Shown piece by piece: positions 59,480 to 64,000 of a stretch of DNA of 64,000 nt. The DNA lies in the NCBI GenBank assembly GCA_021613375.1, contig CM038706.1, positions 26,594,866 to 26,658,865 on the forward strand. The letters are read 5' to 3'. Below the pieces are notes generated by a model. That model worked only from the letters and a program-made list of their open reading frames with translations. It searched no databases and was not told where the DNA came from. The position numbers were made by a program, and so were the translations under genes. Position 1 is the first letter of the stretch. Each line of letters opens with the position of its first letter. Source of the stretch: Megaleporinus macrocephalus. Taxonomy: Eukaryota; Chordata; Actinopteri; Characiformes; Anostomidae.

Positions 59480-59665
59480 GTTTCACAGAGGGCTCCTCTT
59501 TGTGGATGAAACGCTAGCTGGAAATACAGAAATTAGGCTAATCTATTTAACACCATCGATAGGCTCCCGGGATCGGCTAAATTGGAGAAATATCAGCCGA
59601 TCATCGATCACATATTTTGATTAAAAATCGTCCGATACCAATACATAGCCGATTCATCTCTAACA
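59480..59665. mobile_element. Terminal fragment of a hAT-like repeat
   Basis: ATCAGCCGATCATCGATC, AAAATCGTCCGATACC and CATAGCCGATTCATCTCTAA resemble the end of a fish hAT-derived repeat rich in CGAT motifs. The other end is not identified. Confidence 0.4.
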
Positions 59666-61402
59666 TATATATAGTTTTTGTCCTTAAGTGCTTAGGACTT
59701 AAGTGTTGGAAGCCTTTTGCTGAGCTAACTGGTACAATGCTGGACGTTAATGAGAACTGGTCTTTTCCAGATGGTTGTCTTCCCAACATTTTAGCCTGTT
59801 AGGGTAACAGTCTTAAACAAATATCATTTGTTAGTACAGTTTGAATGCCTCCAGTCAAATGTTTTGTTGATTTTCTGTGAAAAAAATAACAGTAATACAA
59901 TAATAATAACCATCCATCATCTAAAGGAAACAAACTTAACACGCTGCTATTATTTACTGATTTTTTGTTTTATTGCTTATATATATATGTTATATGTTAA
60001 CTTTAAACATGCTCTTTCTTCACTGGGAAATTCAACAATATATGTGATCTAACCAGGAACGTTCACACCTTTGATACTATTAGTCCAGCTCCTTGACTAA
60101 GCCAACAACAGCTATACTAGAGGTGAACAACATGGCAATAACATAAAACTGCAATACTTCAAGAATTGTTCACATGGCATATGTGGATATTTTTTAAAAA
60201 ACTGTCTGATCAGCAGAAAAAGCGGGAAAAAAGTAGTGCTACATAAATACATCAAAAAGCTTGTATAAAGTGATTTTACTCATTATTTCATACTGTATTG
60301 CACTAAATTCAGTTAATTGGAATTCATTTTGCTCTCTTTATAATGAAACATCTAGCTGGTCACCTCCATTTATGTCATGTTAAGAAAAGCATATGGTATT
60401 GTGACATAATTTCACTATTAAAATTCTAGATAGTCATACTGGCCAGTCCTAAACTACAGTCAGCCTAGATAGAAATAAAGCTGCCCTATTTCTGTTTTCT
60501 TAATCACATCCTTAACATCCATGGACTTGGCAAAAAAAAAAAAAATTAAAAATAAATAATAATAATAAATAATTATATATGTATTTTTTTTTCTTTCGCA
60601 CATACAAGCCAGGAACTTTTACAGTGACGTTAAAACCTAAAATATTAATTTTTCATCATTGTTAGACTAGATATTTTTTCCTTCTCCTCATAATGAAATA
60701 AAAGACTCAAATAATGATTTCAGTATTATAATAGTCAAGTCGAACAGTTAACCGAGTACCTGAACACAGCCCCACAACCGACAGTCAAACAGAGAAAAAC
60801 AGTGGTGCAGCTGGCCCAAGCTGACAGATTTAGTTAGTTTTTTTAATGGAAGCAATGAGTTTTCACAATTTTCAAGCTGCTAAATGAATAAAAAATATCA
60901 ATTATGTTATATGATCTGTTTAGTATTCTAACATATCTTACTGTATTGGTTGTAACTGTATGTTGCGAATCGCAAATCTGCTGCCTACCCGTCCCTGATA
61001 GAGGAGGTTTCATCTTGAACACGGCCAGTAAAAATGTGACACTCCAGAAGAGAGCACAGTTTTGGTGAGTAAGTGACTAAACGGCAGATTTCATGTGTGA
61101 AACTGACAAACACAAAAACTTCCTGTCTCTAAGAGTGTGCATACAGCCCACGCTCACAAAGCCAAGGACAAACCACAGATCACTAGTCAAAGCGTGATGG
61201 ACTGAGAGCAGTAGACGGTACGTGAGAGATCGATAAACTGGCTCAAGTATGAAGTTCAGCATGCAGCTTCATCAACGTGAGCGTTTGAAACGGCAGACGT
61301 CGAGAGCTGCGATAAGAAAGTCACAGACAGAAACGGTTCGCGCTGAGACAGAAGGTTGCAGAAGAGCAGCAAAAACCCAGCGTGGCATGCGTTGCCCCTC
61401 AC

Positions 61403-61552
61403 CTCAAACGAGCACGCTGTGAGCTCCAGTCATCGCCCTGAGTGTGTCCCTCTGGTCGCCAGGGAAACTCAATCCAGCGCTCGTCCCTCTCCTCTACCTC
61501 CCCCTCCTCCTCCTCCTCCTGCTGGCATGTGAACCTCCGGGCTATCAATGAC
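61403..61552 (-). other. Putative 5' exon, probably tjap1 5' UTR
   Basis: The 150-nt block has a strong acceptor (CCTTTTGTTTCAG) and donor (GAG|GTGAGG) on the minus strand. One frame is open throughout and reads like protein (QQEEEEEGEVEERDERWIEF near the middle). If spliced to the tjap1 exon at 45784, this frame ends at TGA 45756-45754, just before the tjap1 ATG, so it would be untranslated leader. Another frame holds a 19-codon upstream ORF starting at ATG 61528 and stopping at 61469. It could also be an exon of a different gene. Confidence 0.5.
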
Positions 61553-64000
61553 CTGAAACAAAAGGCAGGTGGATGGAAAAACAAAAAAACGCGTTAAGAG
61601 TGACCTGCTGCCAGTCACCGAGGCCTGGGAAATAAAGCCCAGTGCAGTCAGAGCTAGGGCTCATGGGACAGTCGCACCCGGTCTCACACATGCGTCTGCC
61701 CGGCTTGTTCACATTCCATGCCTCGCGCTCCTCCGGGCTCCAAGTCCCCGCGGGCTGAGCCGGAGACGGCGGCGAAAAAGCAGTTAGATCCTAATTAAAG
61801 ACTGTAACATCATGAGAGCTGCTTGATAAATGGCTGTGAGGGACAGAGCTGGGGTAGGCAGGATATTCCCCTGATGCTGGGCTCAGAAAAAAAAAACTAG
61901 CTAAGAGGGAGGGCAGCTGGGGCACAGAGAAAGACTAATTGAAAAAGATGACAAGTAAGCATTTAATTATTAAAATGGTAAATTCAGAGAGTCTCCTTTC
62001 TGCTCAGTGATTCAGCACTGTTAACCTGCTGTCCGTGCTGGCTATGATAGGATGCTGGGAGTTACATTGTGTACAGAGCTAATCCTGCTTCATCTGAAAC
62101 ACTACTGACACACTCATCTCAACGCTTCCTCAATTCAGATACTTGAATGAGATCTGGAGGACTTTCCAAGTTTTCCAGTACATTTGTTCAGTTTTGAAAG
62201 CTGAAACTAAGCGCTGGAGCATTCCAGGGCAGCGTTCCAGAGAAGTGGTCTCGGGTCCTCCTGATATCGGTAGATTGGTGTCTGTTTCCACCCAATTCTG
62301 TGCCTGCCTGAAGCTTACCACTCCTGACACCATGTGTGGGGTTACAGGGTGGGTACCTTTTGTAACGTGATTGCTAGTGTTCGACTTCCGTTTGCAAGTT
62401 TTGTGAGATAAATCAAAAGCAGCCAGTGGATGAAGCTACTGCCTACCATCTTACAGACCTGCATGCAGAAAAGAGACGCACGGAACTGCGTAACTATCTG
62501 CTCTACGACAGAGAATTCTTATGCGAAAGAAAACCAGCGACAATTAACTCCTTCTCTCCAAAAACCAAGAATCGGCTAGAACTGGTCCCGGGTTAAGAAT
62601 CTTGGACAAGCATGAAACCTTTGGGACAAGTGTGACACCAGATAAAAGAAGAGCAAGACAAGAAAATCTTAAAGTTTATTTTATTTAGTAAATGAAGCGT
62701 CTCCCTAAAGTTACAGGTTATAGTAACCTGTCTGAACTCTCACTACACTAGAGGGCAGCGAAGAGAGAGTGTTACCCCTTGGTCAAAAGTTTGAATCTGT
62801 TTAGGCCAATGAAGGAATCGCAGAAAGACCACCGCAGAAGTCTAAAAGCGACCCTGGGGTCATAAATGCTGTGCAGTACACACGCAATGCGACCACAATG
62901 CATTACAACGCGATACACATAAGCTTCAAAGTCAAGCTCTTTCAATACAACAACCACCAAACCATCAAAACCACGTACCGAACTCAACTCATCTGATTTC
63001 AGCAATTTTTCTTCTACCCTGCACACTTCTTTTAACAGGGGGCTTGTGGGAAATAGCACAGTGCACGTACGGGTTAAGCAGCGTTGCACAAAGGTGGAAC
63101 CCAGTAGGGGTCCAGTATGACTGGGCACTACAGCTCCCTGGAGAATACAAGCTGTCTCGCTACAGGGTTCTCAGAGACACAGAGCTGTACTTCACCAAAA
63201 ACAATAGTTCTGAATTTCTGGATGCTGCGTTTCACCAATCCAACTAGACTGGTGTGCTTTTCAAATATGGTTTGAATAATGAAATCCAGATCGCTGCATG
63301 TTAAACCAACTTAACATCACACTTCCAGTAAAACCTTATCTTTAAAGTCAGAATAAAAAAAATATATTATTAAATCATGCAGTTCTAAGCCCCCTATAAG
63401 TCTGCTAACTGCTACACAAAGCAATCCCCTTTTCAATTTGCATACAATAATGAAATAACAAATAAGAAGTTAAGGCTACCTCGTCACTTTGGCAGCAGTT
63501 AAAAGGTCCTGTCTGGCCAAAAAGGCAAACTTACAGACTTGAATGGAAAAAACCTTTGCCAGTCAATTACACGGCTGCTTTAACAAATCAAGGCTACTGA
63601 CCTGCATCATCCCACTGCTCGGCAAAGAGGAGGAATACCACCCCAAGCTATAGGCTACATCGAGAGGCACCAGTACGAGCAGCATAAATCAGAGAAAGAC
63701 AGGTCCAACTGAGCATTTTTAATAGTCATTACTCTGATTAGTACAGTCAATCACATTTGAAACCTTTAAAAATGGAATCAAGAGGAAAAATACTTTGTGA
63801 AAATTCTTTGAATACAGATGTGAAAAGACAAGAAATCAGAATCCACTTGTAAGATTTGCAGGAAAACTGGGCAGCAATACCGACACGTCCCTGCCTATCA
63901 GAAGCATGTGTAAAACTGATTTGCATGCCACTGGAGGCAGAGTCATAAAAAATATGGAAAGTATTACACTTCTGCTAATGCAGGCTGTCTGTGCACATTT
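61553..64000. other. Sequence upstream of the putative 5' exon
   Basis: No exon or gene is recognised. A GC-richer patch with several CpGs at about 61590-61775 is the nearest thing to a promoter-like region, but it is short and lacks a clear core promoter motif. The tjap1 promoter may lie beyond the window. Confidence 0.4.

Larger units (their letters stand above)
45785..61402 (-). other. tjap1: Probable tjap1 5' intron (15.6 kb)
   Basis: The acceptor at 45785 requires an upstream donor; the best candidate is the GTGAGG at 61402-61397. The interval holds poly-A at 45977-45998, an AT/CA microsatellite, two Tc1-derived copies, a GT microsatellite, a 51.3 kb minisatellite, SINEs and hAT fragments. 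Other non-coding first exons could lie within it and would not be visible. Stretches 50.1-50.7, 51.5-53.0, 55.2-55.8 and 57.1-59.0 kb hold nothing I recognise. Confidence 0.5.

Overview
The window is a stretch of animal nuclear genome, almost certainly from a ray-finned (teleost) fish. It has small exons separated by kilobase-scale introns, long CA/GT and AT microsatellites, and a dense mix of fish-type repeats: tRNA-derived SINEs, hAT and Tc1/mariner elements, MITEs and a possible solo LTR. The repeat types look ostariophysan (for example a characin or catfish), but I cannot fix the species.

One protein-coding gene accounts for all the convincing coding sequence. It is tjap1 (tight junction associated protein 1, also called Pilt) on the minus strand, so transcription runs from high to low coordinates. 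I placed eight coding exons with consensus splice sites and matching phases: 45744-45589 (or 45744-44323), 42865-42837, 39498-39337, 25894-25828, 17998-17891, 14821-14738, 7495-6844 and 6671-5878. The short form is predicted at 683 aa. Use of a second, also phase-0 donor in the first coding exon adds exactly 1266 nt (422 codons) and gives a 1105 aa form. A further exon with good splice sites at 61552-61403 is probably a 5' UTR exon. The stop codon lies at 5880-5878. The only canonical AATAAA I noticed on that strand downstream is at 218-213, so the 3' UTR could be several kilobases long and contain a striking pentamer satellite.

Layout, left to right: 1-5877, probable 3' UTR and flank with a SINE, CT, GT and GGT tracts and a 176-unit pentanucleotide array; 5878-7495, the two large C-terminal exons; 7496-25827, introns with the coiled-coil exons at 14.7, 17.9 and 25.8 kb; 25895-39336, a 13.4 kb intron packed with transposons (a clean hAT with an 8-bp target duplication, a possible solo LTR, a transposon carrying its own minisatellite, and a three-level nested insertion); 39337-45784, the N-terminal exons including the long exon; 45785-61402, a probable 5' intron with Tc1-derived deletion copies and SINEs; 61403-64000, the putative 5' exon and upstream sequence.

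The most interesting biology is the 422-codon optional segment of tjap1, the long CU/UG repeat 18 nt inside a tjap1 intron next to a coiled-coil exon donor, the indel-free pentamer array, and the nested transposons. I see no second gene, no confident tRNA or other RNA gene, and no bacterial-type system.
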